NCBI RefSeq assembly: GCF_009928445.1
Contig: NZ_JAABNO010000004.1
Coordinates: 124,001-188,000 of the forward strand
DNA from: Clostridium sp. C8-1-8
GTDB taxonomy: Bacteria; Bacillota; Clostridia; Clostridiales; Clostridiaceae
Length of the DNA: 64,000 nucleotides
Direction of reading: 5' to 3'
Within the stretch, counting starts at the first letter, position 1; each line of letters starts with the position of its first letter. A program made the translations under genes and the position numbers. Below, in pieces: positions 9,312-17,615 of the stretch. The notes beneath the pieces were generated by a model that saw only the letters and a list, made by a program, of their open reading frames with translations, had not been told where the DNA came from and did no database searches.

Positions 9312-9530
9312 TTAAGCAATGCTTCTATAAAATATATTACGTCTATTTTTCCATAAATTATTTTTTATCATGTGCTTCTTTAAAAGACTCTTTTGCTGCT
9401 TTACAACTAGCTTGTCTAAGTTTTCACTTAATTTCAGTACAAAGAAATTAGTAGGGGATAGAAAGTTGAGACATAGGTTGAGCAAAAATTTTCTTCTATT
9501 GATCCTTTTTTCTAGCTTAGAGCAGTACAT
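9312..9530 (-). CDS. Spo0E-like aspartyl-phosphate phosphatase
   Basis: This 72-residue protein fits the Spo0E family, which removes the phosphate from Spo0A~P and delays sporulation. The family signature is a two-helix hairpin with a conserved S-x-x-LD motif. Here the second helix reads VLKLSENLDKLVVKQQKS, aligning with the usual 'VLkLSqeLDkLI..Y', and the first helix is KLEKRINRRKFLLNL. ATG 9530 is chosen because GGAGG precedes it with good spacing; the TTG at 9545 overlaps that site. A minus-strand promoter lies just upstream. An ORF on the opposite strand (9370-9609) has no ribosome binding site or family features. The call rests on one motif and size. Confidence 0.72.
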   Translation of the reverse strand: MYCSKLEKRINRRKFLLNLCLNFLSPTNFFVLKLSENLDKLVVKQQKSLLKKHMIKNNLWKNRRNIFYRSIA

Positions 9531-9582
9531 ATATTTATCCTCCAAATTCTTTAAATTATTAACTTATGCGAAGTGTAATATT

Positions 9583-9610
9583 ATTATAACAAATTTTGTA
9601 TGTTTGTAAA
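9583..9610 (-). promoter_or_regulatory. Sigma-A-type promoter of the Spo0E-like gene
   Basis: Read on the minus strand: TTTACA (9605-9610), a 16-base spacer, then TATAAT (9583-9588). This is about 50 bases upstream of the start codon. The rest of 9611-9879 is AT-rich with no recognisable gene. Confidence 0.55.
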
Positions 9611-9879
9611 AAAGATTTGTAAGTCAAATTCTTACAATTAATGCTATAAAAACTTAACAAAATACTACAAAGTGCATAAAGTAACATATGGAAATATATG
9701 TAATAGCACTGCAAATGTAGAATTTTACATAAATGTAATAATGTGAGAATGTAGAATTAAGTCTAAAGAATTGTTGTTGATTAATGTATGGGAGAAAGGT
9801 AAAATAAATTTTAGACATATAATTAATTTTTTAGCATAATTACGAAATATGATAATTTAACTGAAGAAGGAGAATATTA

Positions 9880-10077
9880 ATGAACATTGACCAGTTAATT
9901 GCAAGAATCAATTTTTTATATAAGAAAAGTAAAGAAGAAGGTTTAAGTGAGGAAGAAAAGAAAGAACAAGAGGAATTAAGAAGAGATTATATAGACAGAG
10001 TTAAAAGTAACTTTAAATCTCAATTAAATACGATCAAACCAAACAAACCTAGTAAACCTAAAAATATTAAAAATTAA
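9880..10077 (+). CDS. DUF896 (YnzC/UPF0291) family protein
   Basis: This 65-residue protein starts MNIDQLIARINFLYKKSKEEGLSEEE and forms a helical hairpin followed by RRDYIDRVKSNFKSQL. It is a clear match to the DUF896/YnzC family of small helical proteins. The C-terminal tail is Lys/Pro/Asn-rich and probably disordered. The family's role is unknown; some members sit next to SOS genes. Here it lies 15 bases before hprK and is probably cotranscribed with it. GAAGGAG precedes the ATG. Confidence 0.88.
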   Translation: MNIDQLIARINFLYKKSKEEGLSEEEKKEQEELRRDYIDRVKSNFKSQLNTIKPNKPSKPKNIKN

Positions 10078-10092
10078 TAAAGGATGATATTT

Positions 10093-11004
10093 ATGGGCGT
10101 TGTAACCGTTGAAACATTAGTGAAAGATTTCGAATTTGAAGTGTTAGTAGAAGGTGAAAAGAATATACCTATAACAGTTAGCGATATAAATAGACCTGGA
10201 CTTCAGCTAGCTGGATTTTATAATTACTTTGCGCCTGAAAGGATACAAGTCATTGGAAAAGCGGAGTGGAGCTTTTTAGATGATATGGGGGTAGATCTAA
10301 GAAAGAAAAGAGTAAATAAATTTTTTAGCTTTAATGTAAGTTGTCTCGTAATTACTAGAAATCTAGATCCACACGAAGAACTGATAAAAGCAGCACAGAA
10401 GAATAAAACTTGGGTGCTTAGAACTTCCATGATGACTACAAAGTTTATGAGTAAAACCACTATTTATTTAGCAGATAAGATGGCTCCTGAAACTAGACTT
10501 CATGGAGTGCTTGTAGATGTATATGGAATAGGTATTTTAATAACAGGTGAAAGTGGAATAGGTAAGAGTGAAACTGCTTTAGAGCTTATTAAAAGAGGTC
10601 ACAGACTTGTTACAGATGATGCTGTAGACATAAAAGAGATAGACGAAGACTTGATAGGAACATCACCTCATATAACCTTCGGTATGTTAGAAGTTAGAGG
10701 TATGGGTATTATTGATGTTTCGGCACTTTATGGATTAAGTTCTGTCCTAGCCTCTAAAGAAATAAAGCTAATAGTTCATCTAGAGCACTGGAGAGATGAT
10801 GGAGACTACGATAGATTAGGAATAAATGCGGAGTTTATGGATATACTAGGTGTTCCTATAAGAAAGATGAGGGTTCCAATAAGACCAGGTAGAAATATTG
10901 CTGTTATAATCGAAGCAGCGGCAGCCAACTATAGATATAACCTCATGTCTGATACTACACCAGTTGATGTAATAGAGAGCAGAATGAGCAGAGGTGTTGA
11001 CTAA
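10093..11004 (+). CDS. hprK: HPr kinase/phosphorylase
   Basis: HprK phosphorylates HPr on serine in response to glycolytic intermediates and drives CcpA-dependent carbon catabolite control; it also reverses the reaction with phosphate. The C-terminal catalytic domain has the P-loop GESGIGKSETALELIKRGHRLVTDD, and the downstream signature EVRGMGIIDV is intact, as is the C-terminal RPGRN region. Length is 303 residues, as expected. ATG 10093 is preferred because AAAGGA lies 8 bases upstream; ATG 10084 overlaps that site. Confidence 0.95.
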   Translation: MGVVTVETLVKDFEFEVLVEGEKNIPITVSDINRPGLQLAGFYNYFAPERIQVIGKAEWSFLDDMGVDLRKKRVNKFFSFNVSCLVITRNLDPHEELIKAAQKNKTWVLRTSMMTTKFMSKTTIYLADKMAPETRLHGVLVDVYGIGILITGESGIGKSETALELIKRGHRLVTDDAVDIKEIDEDLIGTSPHITFGMLEVRGMGIIDVSALYGLSSVLASKEIKLIVHLEHWRDDGDYDRLGINAEFMDILGVPIRKMRVPIRPGRNIAVIIEAAAANYRYNLMSDTTPVDVIESRMSRGVD

Positions 11005-11065
11005 TTCACATAAAAGTACATGATCATGCACATAATAAATAAATCATTGAAAAAAGGTGATATTT

Positions 11066-11995
11066 ATGATTGTGTATGATATTTGTAATAATTTAGATGT
11101 TGTGCAGGAATGGGAACTTGAGAGATCTTATTATTGGATTTGTTGCAACCAAAAAGAAGTACATGAACTTGAGGTTATTTTTTCTAAGGAAACTATAGAG
11201 GAGTGCCAAAACTTTAGACAGTATCCTAGGATTGATTATTATAAAAACTATACCTTTATGGTGTTTAACGCACTAGACAATGAAAGTTTAAAGATAATAC
11301 CTAGGGAAATTGATATTTATTTAAGTAAAAGCTTTATCATTACTGTTTATAAAAATGAAGTAGAACTTATATCTAAGCTTTTAGAGGATATAGGAAGAGA
11401 TAAGAACTGTTTTATATTAAAAGAAATTTGTAAACCTTACATAATATTGTATTATATTCTTGATAGGCTTATAATAAATAATTATAACATTATAGCAGAT
11501 TTAGAAACAGAAGCTGATAAAATAGAGTTAGATATATTAAAGTCTCCTAAATCGAAGCATATAAGTAAAATTGTTTCCTTGAGAAGAGAAAGCTATAAGT
11601 TAAGAAAACTGTTGAATCCACTTCGCTACATAGGTGATGCACTTCTATTAAACGAAAATAATGTGATTGAAGAAGATAAAATGTACTTGTTTAAGAATTT
11701 AAACGATAAGATAGAAAAGTTACTGTCATCAATGGAAAGTTTAGGACAGGACCTAGCAATGGTAAGAGAAGCCTATGAAGCAGAGATTGCCAATAGGACT
11801 AATGATCTTATGAAGGTATTTACTATAATAACCGCAGTATTTTTACCTTTACAACTTATAACTGCAATTTTTGGAATGAGTTTTGAACATATACCTTTTA
11901 AATATGAGAAATATGCTTTTGAAGGATTGATAGGCACCATGGCTTTTCTTGTGGTAATACTTATGGGGATATTTAAGTGGAAAAGGTATTTATAG
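11066..11995 (+). CDS. CorA-like divalent cation channel
   Basis: The protein (309 residues) has the CorA layout: a soluble alpha/beta domain, a long stalk helix (about residues 180-245) and two C-terminal membrane helices ending in KWKRYL. CorA proteins are pentameric Mg2+ or other divalent cation channels with a GMN selectivity motif at the end of the first helix. Here the motif reads GMS (AIFGMSFEHIP), a deviation that may change selectivity. ATG 11066 is preferred because AAAGGTGAT lies at the right distance; GTG 11057 is inside that site. Magnesium uptake is inferred from the family only. Confidence 0.8.
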   Translation: MIVYDICNNLDVVQEWELERSYYWICCNQKEVHELEVIFSKETIEECQNFRQYPRIDYYKNYTFMVFNALDNESLKIIPREIDIYLSKSFIITVYKNEVELISKLLEDIGRDKNCFILKEICKPYIILYYILDRLIINNYNIIADLETEADKIELDILKSPKSKHISKIVSLRRESYKLRKLLNPLRYIGDALLLNENNVIEEDKMYLFKNLNDKIEKLLSSMESLGQDLAMVREAYEAEIANRTNDLMKVFTIITAVFLPLQLITAIFGMSFEHIPFKYEKYAFEGLIGTMAFLVVILMGIFKWKRYL

Positions 11996-12227
11996 GTATA
12001 TTGATAAAGTTTACTAAAGATATATAGGAATATATCTAGAATAAGACTTTGTGTGTATTAAGTTTTTGATATCTAAACAACTATATTCTATAATAATATA
12101 AAAGAAACATATACTATGATAATAGAATGTAAAAATATAGAACTGCAAGGGTTAATTTAAACATTGCAAAAAAATATTAGCGAAGGTCGTATTAGCGATT
12201 TTTATAGATATATGAGGAGAGGTTAGA

Positions 12228-13631
12228 ATGACTAAGAAAGTACTTACTAGAGAGTTCCCAAATGCTTGGGATAAATATTCAGACGAAGATGTTACTAAGG
12301 TTTTTGAAGTTAGTGAAAGATATAAGAATTTTATGTCTAAGTGCAAAACTGAAAGAGAATGTGTTACAGAATTTATAAGAATGGCTGAAGAAAAGGGCTA
12401 TAGAGATATAAAAGAAATTATATCAAAAGGTGAAACCCTAAAAGCTGGTGATAAGGTTTATGCTAACAATATGGGCAAAACTTTAGCAATGTTTGTTATA
12501 GGAAAAGAGGCTTTAGAAAAAGGTCTTACAATACTAGGTGCACATGTAGATTCACCTAGACTTGACGTAAAGCAAAACCCACTTTATGAGGATACAGATT
12601 TAGCTCTTTTAGAAACTCATTATTACGGTGGAGTTAAAAAGTATCAATGGGTAGCTATTCCTCTAGCTATACATGGAGTAGTTGTAAAGAAAGATGGTAC
12701 TATTGTAGATGTAGTTATAGGTGAAGATGACAATGATCCTGTAGTTGGAATATCTGATTTGCTTATACATTTATCCGCTGATCAATTAGGTAAAAAAGGG
12801 GACAAAGTTGTTGAGGGAGAGGATCTTAATCTTTTAGTTGGAAGCAGACCTATAAAAGATAAGGATGCTAAGGAAAAAGTAAAAGAAAATATACTTGTTA
12901 TACTTAATGAAAAGTACGATATAACAGAAGAGGATTTTGTTTCAGCAGAACTTGAAATAGTTCCAGCAGGTAAGGCTAGAGATTATGGTCTAGATAGAAG
13001 TATGGTAATGGCATATGGACATGATGATAGAATTTGTGCCTTCACTTCATTTGAAGCAATAGTTAAGTTAGAAGAAGTTGATAAAACTTGTGTTGCTTTA
13101 TTTGTAGATAAAGAAGAAATAGGTAGCGTAGGAGCTACTGGAATGCATTCAAAATTCTTTGAAAATATAGTAGCTGAGGTTATGGATAGAGTAGGAGATT
13201 ATAGCGAACTTAAGCTAAGAAGATGTTTAACTAATTCAAAGATGCTTTCTTCTGATGTTAGTGCAGCATTTGATCCAAACTATCCTTTAGTAATGGAAAA
13301 GAAGAATTCTGCTTTCTTTGGTAAAGGAGTAGTATTCAATAAGTATACTGGTTCAAGAGGAAAAGGTGGTTGCAACGATGCAAATCCAGAGTTCATAGCA
13401 CAAATAAGAGCTATTATGGATAAACATAACGTAGCTTGGCAAACAGCTGAATTAGGAAAAGTAGATCAAGGCGGCGGTGGTACAATTGCCTATATACTTG
13501 CAGAGTATAATATGGAAGTAATTGACTGTGGTATAGCACTTCAAAACATGCATGCTCCTTGGGAAGTTGCATCTAAAGCAGATATCTATGAAGCTGTTAG
13601 AGGTTATGAAGCATTCTTATTAGAAGCTTAA
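12228..13631 (+). CDS. apeA: M18 family aminopeptidase
   Basis: This cytosolic, zinc-dependent aminopeptidase removes acidic or neutral N-terminal residues from peptides. M18 signatures are all present: GAHVDSPRLD (metal His and catalytic Asp), GHDDRICAF (bridging Asp), DKEEIGSVGATG (catalytic Glu and metal Glu), SAAFDPN (metal Asp) and NMHAPWEV (metal His). Length is 467 residues, normal for the clostridial branch. GAGGAG lies upstream of the ATG. Monocistronic, with a hairpin terminator about 60 bases after the stop. Confidence 0.93.
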   Translation: MTKKVLTREFPNAWDKYSDEDVTKVFEVSERYKNFMSKCKTERECVTEFIRMAEEKGYRDIKEIISKGETLKAGDKVYANNMGKTLAMFVIGKEALEKGLTILGAHVDSPRLDVKQNPLYEDTDLALLETHYYGGVKKYQWVAIPLAIHGVVVKKDGTIVDVVIGEDDNDPVVGISDLLIHLSADQLGKKGDKVVEGEDLNLLVGSRPIKDKDAKEKVKENILVILNEKYDITEEDFVSAELEIVPAGKARDYGLDRSMVMAYGHDDRICAFTSFEAIVKLEEVDKTCVALFVDKEEIGSVGATGMHSKFFENIVAEVMDRVGDYSELKLRRCLTNSKMLSSDVSAAFDPNYPLVMEKKNSAFFGKGVVFNKYTGSRGKGGCNDANPEFIAQIRAIMDKHNVAWQTAELGKVDQGGGGTIAYILAEYNMEVIDCGIALQNMHAPWEVASKADIYEAVRGYEAFLLEA

Positions 13632-13686
13632 AACTGATTTACTAATAAGTATAGAAAGTAATTGAATATATAGATAATAAGATAAT

Positions 13687-13724
13687 AGACATAGATGATC
13701 TTTAAGATTGTCTATGTCTTTCTT
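13687..13724 (+). terminator. Terminator after the M18 aminopeptidase
   Basis: Inverted repeat AGACATAGATGAT / ATTGTCTATGTCT (one mismatch) with a CTTTAAG loop, followed by TTCTT. Confidence 0.7.
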
Positions 13725-13833
13725 ACTGTCAACAATACCTATGATGGCAAAATCCATCATAAAATAATAATGAAATACACATTAATTTGCATATTGAATA
13801 TAATGAAGTATAACAAATGAAGGAGGGGAAGTT

Positions 13834-14118
13834 ATGGACAAATCAAGATTTAGAAATTACGGTTTATGGGTAGCAATAGCTGCATTAATCCCTATGGTTT
13901 TGCAGGGCTTTGGATTAGATATACTTCCTTCTAATTATAAGGATATAATAAATGCAATTTTGTCTATACTTGTAATGGCTGGTATTTTAAATGATCCAAC
14001 AACTGTTGCAAAGTGGTTTTTAGATGATAAAAAGAAAGCTGAGGCTGAAAAGTCAGAAGAAGCCTATGATGAAATTACTCAGGCTACCATCTCAAGAGAA
14101 AATGAAGAGAAAAAATAA
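13834..14118 (+). CDS. Holin-like small membrane protein (phi LC3-type)
   Basis: This 94-residue protein has an N-terminal basic stretch, two membrane segments (about residues 9-27 and 37-54), then GILNDPTTVAKWFLDD, the signature end of the phage holin LC3 family, and a charged cytoplasmic tail. Such holins make membrane lesions for endolysin release, but stand-alone chromosomal copies in clostridia are of uncertain role. No phage gene or endolysin lies nearby. In the family the motif is usually followed by GLxDS; here it diverges to VAKWFLDD. GGAGGGG precedes the ATG. Confidence 0.7.
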   Translation: MDKSRFRNYGLWVAIAALIPMVLQGFGLDILPSNYKDIINAILSILVMAGILNDPTTVAKWFLDDKKKAEAEKSEEAYDEITQATISRENEEKK

Positions 14119-14122
14119 TTAA

Positions 14123-14241
14123 GGTTCTGTTAAAGCACCGTGTTGAAATTAAGTGGTTAGTCATCCGATGCTTAGATGAGCTCGCTCATATAGCATCTCC
14201 TTCATAACCATTTAATTTCAACAATATTATTAAATATAGCC
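14123..14241. mobile_element. MITE copy 2 (119 bp, with perfect 8-bp target duplication)
   Basis: Long terminal inverted repeats start GGTTCTGTTAAAG on the left and end TTAAATATAGCC on the right. The inner arms are TTGAAATTAAGTGGTTA and TAACCATTTAATTTCAA, with a central palindrome around GATGCTTAGATGAGC. ATAATTAA flanks the element exactly on both sides (14115-14122 and 14242-14249). It carries no ORF. It occupies most of the gap after the holin-like gene; a separate hairpin at 14287-14318 fills part of the rest. Confidence 0.85.
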
Positions 14242-14286
14242 ATAATTAAAGATGTAGTATAGTAGAATAGTGATAATAAGATAAAT

Positions 14287-14318
14287 ATAAGAGATTCCTA
14301 AATATAGGAATCTCTTAT
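14287..14318. terminator. Hairpin, possible terminator
   Basis: Arms ATAAGAGATTCCT and AGGAATCTCTTAT around a short loop. It lacks a good T-run, so its role as terminator between the holin-like gene and the convergent PHP gene is uncertain. Confidence 0.45.
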
Positions 14319-14408
14319 AATGCATAGAAACTTTTTGTTGTAAAACAAAGCATACAATTTTTTTGTTATATAAATCTAGTAATATGAGAAGGTTAGTATG
14401 GCTTGCTA

Positions 14409-15254
14409 TTATATACAGTAGTCTTTATTGTAAAAATTCATAAAGTTATTAAAGTCAGCTGTGTCAATAGACATATCACCTATATCTCCATGCTTAGTAT
14501 CACCTTCAGTAATACCATGGAAGTCAGAACCACAGGTGAAAAGAAGAGATTTATTTCTACATAAACTTGTCAAGCGAGCCTCATCTTTTTTAAAATTCAT
14601 AAAGTATATGGCTTCTAAACCGTCAAAACCAAACTTTAATAAATCCTCAGGAGTGTTTTTCTTTAGGAGTACTGGATGAGCAAGTACTACAACAGCATTG
14701 TATTTTTTTAGAAGAGCTACACCTTCTTCAACAGTTATTATTTTATTAGGAACATAAGCAGGGCAGTCATTGCCTATTATTTTATCAAATATATATTCCC
14801 AAGAGTAATCATAACCTGCCTCTATTATGCTTTGTGCAATGTGAGGACGAGCAACGACTCCTTCACCTTTTTCCAGAACTCTTGCATAATCTAGTTCAAT
14901 ATCAAAATAAGTTTTTAATTTATCTACTATGCTTTTAGCTCTTTCCACCCTAGAAGTCTTAAGGTCTCTTAAAAACTTTTGTAAACTCTCATCTTTATAA
15001 GAATCATCTCTAAAATAACCTAACACATGGACGCTTTCTTTATTGTGGTTGCAGGAGAGCTCTATACCAGGTATTATTGTAATACCATGATTCTTTGAGG
15101 CTTCAATAGCCTCATCAATTCCTTCAGTGTTGTCATGATCTGTGATAGCTAAGAATTGTATTCCTTTTATACTTGCACGTTGTACAACTTCTGTAGGAGA
15201 CATCTTTCCGTCAGAGGAAGTTGTATGACAGTGAAATTCTGCTTTTATATTCAA
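14409..15254 (-). CDS. PHP-domain phosphoesterase
   Basis: This metal-dependent phosphoesterase belongs to the PHP family (relatives include RNase AM/YciV-like and nucleotide or histidinol phosphatases). The four PHP motifs are present: FHCHTTSSDG, AITDHDNTEG, VVLAHPVLL and GSDFHG, plus EVVQRASIKG and PGIELSC. The frame stays open up to 15383, but those codons run through PAL-A copy 4. The likely start is TTG 15254 (LNIKAEF...), about 11 bases after AAAGGA, giving 281 residues, a usual size. The substrate is unknown; an oligoribonucleotide or nucleotide phosphoesterase is plausible. Divergent from folE. Confidence 0.85.
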   Translation of the reverse strand: MNIKAEFHCHTTSSDGKMSPTEVVQRASIKGIQFLAITDHDNTEGIDEAIEASKNHGITIIPGIELSCNHNKESVHVLGYFRDDSYKDESLQKFLRDLKTSRVERAKSIVDKLKTYFDIELDYARVLEKGEGVVARPHIAQSIIEAGYDYSWEYIFDKIIGNDCPAYVPNKIITVEEGVALLKKYNAVVVLAHPVLLKKNTPEDLLKFGFDGLEAIYFMNFKKDEARLTSLCRNKSLLFTCGSDFHGITEGDTKHGDIGDMSIDTADFNNFMNFYNKDYCI

Positions 15255-15289
15255 AAGAGGATCATTCCTTTCAAAACTATATATTTGAA

Positions 15290-15384
15290 GATATAACACT
15301 TCAATCCTAAATCCCTTATCAAAACTCCTATGGGGCTTAAGAGGAGAATTTGATAATATAAATTTTATTATGAAGTGGTACATC
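15290..15384. repeat. PAL-A palindromic repeat, copy 4
   Basis: On the minus strand the element begins GATGTACCACTTCATAATA and ends GGATTGAAGTGTTATATC, about 95 bp, like copy 1. It lies immediately upstream of the PHP gene and in the folE promoter region, and an open frame runs through it into the PHP gene. Confidence 0.7.
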
Positions 15385-15472
15385 TATATCAGTATTTTTT
15401 GATATAATGATTTTAACATACATTTATGAATAAGTTAAAATAATTTTATTGAGTACGTTGCAGGAGGAAATA

Positions 15473-16030
15473 ATGGTGGACAAAGAAAAGATAAAGCAAG
15501 CTGCAAGAATGATAATAGAAGCAATAGGTGAAGATGTAAATAGAGAAGGCTTAGTAGAAACTCCTGATAGAATAGCTAGGATGTATGAAGAGATTTTTTC
15601 TGGTATTGGGAAGGATGCTAAAGAATATCTTTCAAAGCAATTTACTGTGGAAGGAAATGATTTAGTATTAGAGAAAGATATTAATTTTTATTCTATGTGT
15701 GAACATCACTTTTTACCGTTCTATGGTAGAGTTCATATAGCTTATATACCAAATGGCAAGGTTACAGGGTTATCCAAGTTAGCTAGAACTGTAGATGTTT
15801 ATGCTAAGAAGCCTCAACTTCAAGAGAGACTTACAGAGGAAATAGCTGATGCTATAATGAAGTTTTTAGATGCAAGTGGAGTTATGGTGGTTATAGAAGC
15901 AGAGCACATGTGCATGAGTATGAGAGGAATAAAGAAAGCTGGCAGTTGTACTGTTACAACTACTTATAGAGGAGAGTTCATTAATAATAATGAATTGAAG
16001 AATGAAGTTTTAACCCTAATAAGGCTTTAA
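15473..16030 (+). CDS. folE: GTP cyclohydrolase I
   Basis: FolE opens GTP to 7,8-dihydroneopterin triphosphate, the first step of tetrahydrofolate synthesis. Type I signatures are present: [10 protein letters not shown] (zinc Cys and His), the GLSKLAR segment, [12 protein letters not shown] and the second zinc Cys with HMCMSMRGI. Length is 185 residues, as usual. ATG 15473 follows AGGAGG at 15462-15467; an earlier in-frame TTG overlaps the ribosome binding site region. A TATAAT box lies at 15403-15408. It is the first gene of a folate cluster continuing with an HD hydrolase, folP and folB-folK. Confidence 0.95.
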   Translation: MVDKEKIKQAARMIIEAIGEDVNREGLVETPDRIARMYEEIFSGIGKDAKEYLSKQFTVEGNDLVLEKDINFYSMCEHHFLPFYGRVHIAYIPNGKVTGLSKLARTVDVYAKKPQLQERLTEEIADAIMKFLDASGVMVVIEAEHMCMSMRGIKKAGSCTVTTTYRGEFINNNELKNEVLTLIRL

Positions 16031-16255
16031 ATAAATCTCTTCACTATTCTTTAGAAAATAATATTTTAGATAAATCTGTGGATAAGTATGCTGGCATGGC
16101 TCAAATGTACATATGGAAGAAAGAATAAAAAAGAGAAAATATGGCGTCTTCCAGAACTTTTTCACATAGGTTTAGAAAAGGCAGATGCGTAAAAAGATTC
16201 AATAAAGAAGATGGCTTTAAAGAATTGTTTATTATTAAGAAACTATGGTGATAGT

Positions 16256-16729
16256 ATGGATAAAGTAAATTATATACTAAAAAGCTTGAAATATAATGAA
16301 TGTTTGACTAAGGTTAGAAACTATGAAGCTGATAGAATATTTTGTAAGCATGATTTAGATCATTTTTTAGATGTAGCTAGGATAGCCTATATAATGGTTT
16401 TAGAGGAAAAGCTAGATATTTCTAAGGAAATAGTTTATGCTACAGCTTTGCTCCATGATATAGGAAGATTTAAGCAGTACGAAGATGGTACGCCCCATCA
16501 TGAAGCTTCATATAAGATAGCTGAGGAACTTTTAAAAGAAGCTGGATTTGATTATAGAGAGCAAAACATTATATTAGAAGCTATAATTAAACATAGAAAT
16601 TCAGATGAAAATCAGTTTAATAAGATATTTTACAGAAGTGACAAGCTTTCAAGAGATTGCTATAATTGCAAGGCAACACTTTTATGTAACTGGAATGAAG
16701 AAAAAAGAAATATGAAAATAATATATTAA
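16256..16729 (+). CDS. HD-domain hydrolase in the folate cluster
   Basis: The 157-residue protein has the HD-superfamily metal ligands: CKHDLDHFLDVARIA (first His), LLHDIGR (His-Asp pair) and a later conserved HH in GTPHHEA, plus a KHRN segment. These enzymes are metal-dependent phosphohydrolases or phosphodiesterases. ATG 16256 is preferred because GGTGAT precedes it; the frame from 16211 lacks a ribosome binding site. It sits between folE and folP. Archaeal MptB, which processes a pterin cyclic phosphate, is also an HD enzyme, so a role in removing phosphates from dihydroneopterin triphosphate is a reasonable but unproven idea. The 225 bases after folE show no other gene. Confidence 0.75.
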   Translation: MDKVNYILKSLKYNECLTKVRNYEADRIFCKHDLDHFLDVARIAYIMVLEEKLDISKEIVYATALLHDIGRFKQYEDGTPHHEASYKIAEELLKEAGFDYREQNIILEAIIKHRNSDENQFNKIFYRSDKLSRDCYNCKATLLCNWNEEKRNMKIIY

Positions 16730-16791
16730 ACATAGATTATGCTACTTTTTTGTAGTTTAATTAAGATATTTTCTGCATAAAGGAGTAAAGT

Positions 16792-17598
16792 ATGTACATA
16801 GGAAATAAAGAATTTGACTTGGGGAAAAGGACCTATATAATGGGAATATTAAACTTGACACCGGATTCTTTTTCTGATGGAGGAAAGTTTAATTGTCGCA
16901 AAAATGCTATTGAGCATGCTAGTTTAATGCTTCAGCAAGGAGCTGATATAATTGATATAGGTGGAGAATCTACGAGACCTAATCATGAGCCTGTTGGAGA
17001 AGAGGAAGAATTAAAAAGAGTTATACCTATTATTAGGGACATAAGAGAAAGATTTGATGTGCCTATCTCTATAGATACCTATAAGGGAAAGGTAGCGGAA
17101 GAAGCTATTAAAGCTGGCGCGAACCTAATAAATGATGTTTGGGGACTTAAGAAGGATCCGTATATTGCTAAGGTTGCAGCAAAATACGAGGTTCCCTGTT
17201 GTCTTATGCATAATAGAGATAATACTGAATATGAAAATATAATAGAGGATATGATAAAAGAGCTTAAAGAGTCTATAGATATAGCTCTTAAGGCAGGGGT
17301 TAAAAGGGAGAAGATAATCCTTGATCCAGGAATAGGCTTTGGAAAGACTTATGAGCAAAACCTATATGTAATGAATAACTTGGAAAAACTTAATGTCTTA
17401 GGTTATCCTATGCTTTTAGGAACTTCAAGAAAATCAATGATTGGAAATACTTTAAATCTACCTGCAAATGAAAGAGTAGAAGGAACCGTGGCTACAACAG
17501 TTATAGGAATAATGAAAAAATATGATTTTGTCAGGGTTCACGATGTAAAAGAAAATAAAAGAGCAGCAGTTATGACTGATGCTATTGTAAGAGGTTAG
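16792..17598 (+). CDS. folP: Dihydropteroate synthase
   Basis: FolP condenses p-aminobenzoate with 6-hydroxymethyl-dihydropterin pyrophosphate and is the sulfonamide target. Family motifs: MGILNLTPDSFSDGG, DIGGESTRPNHEPV, SIDTYKGKVAEEAIKAG, NDVWG, ILDPGIGFGK, LGTSRKS and RVHDVKENKRA. Its 268 residues are typical. AAAGGAG precedes the ATG at a suitable distance. Only 17 bases separate it from the folB-folK gene. Confidence 0.96.
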   Translation: MYIGNKEFDLGKRTYIMGILNLTPDSFSDGGKFNCRKNAIEHASLMLQQGADIIDIGGESTRPNHEPVGEEEELKRVIPIIRDIRERFDVPISIDTYKGKVAEEAIKAGANLINDVWGLKKDPYIAKVAAKYEVPCCLMHNRDNTEYENIIEDMIKELKESIDIALKAGVKREKIILDPGIGFGKTYEQNLYVMNNLEKLNVLGYPMLLGTSRKSMIGNTLNLPANERVEGTVATTVIGIMKKYDFVRVHDVKENKRAAVMTDAIVRG

Positions 17599-17615
17599 CT
17601 TTAGGAGGAATTATT

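Noticed and set aside
9370..9609. 79-codon plus-strand ORF opposite the Spo0E-like gene
   Set aside because: No ribosome binding site or family features; the minus-strand frame has both a promoter and a family motif.
13834..14118. Prophage suggested by the holin-like gene
   Set aside because: No endolysin, structural, integrase or att-like sequences nearby; isolated holin-like genes are common in clostridia.
15255..15383. Upstream extension of the PHP-domain gene
   Set aside because: The added codons lie within PAL-A copy 4 and no ribosome binding site precedes the upstream ATG.
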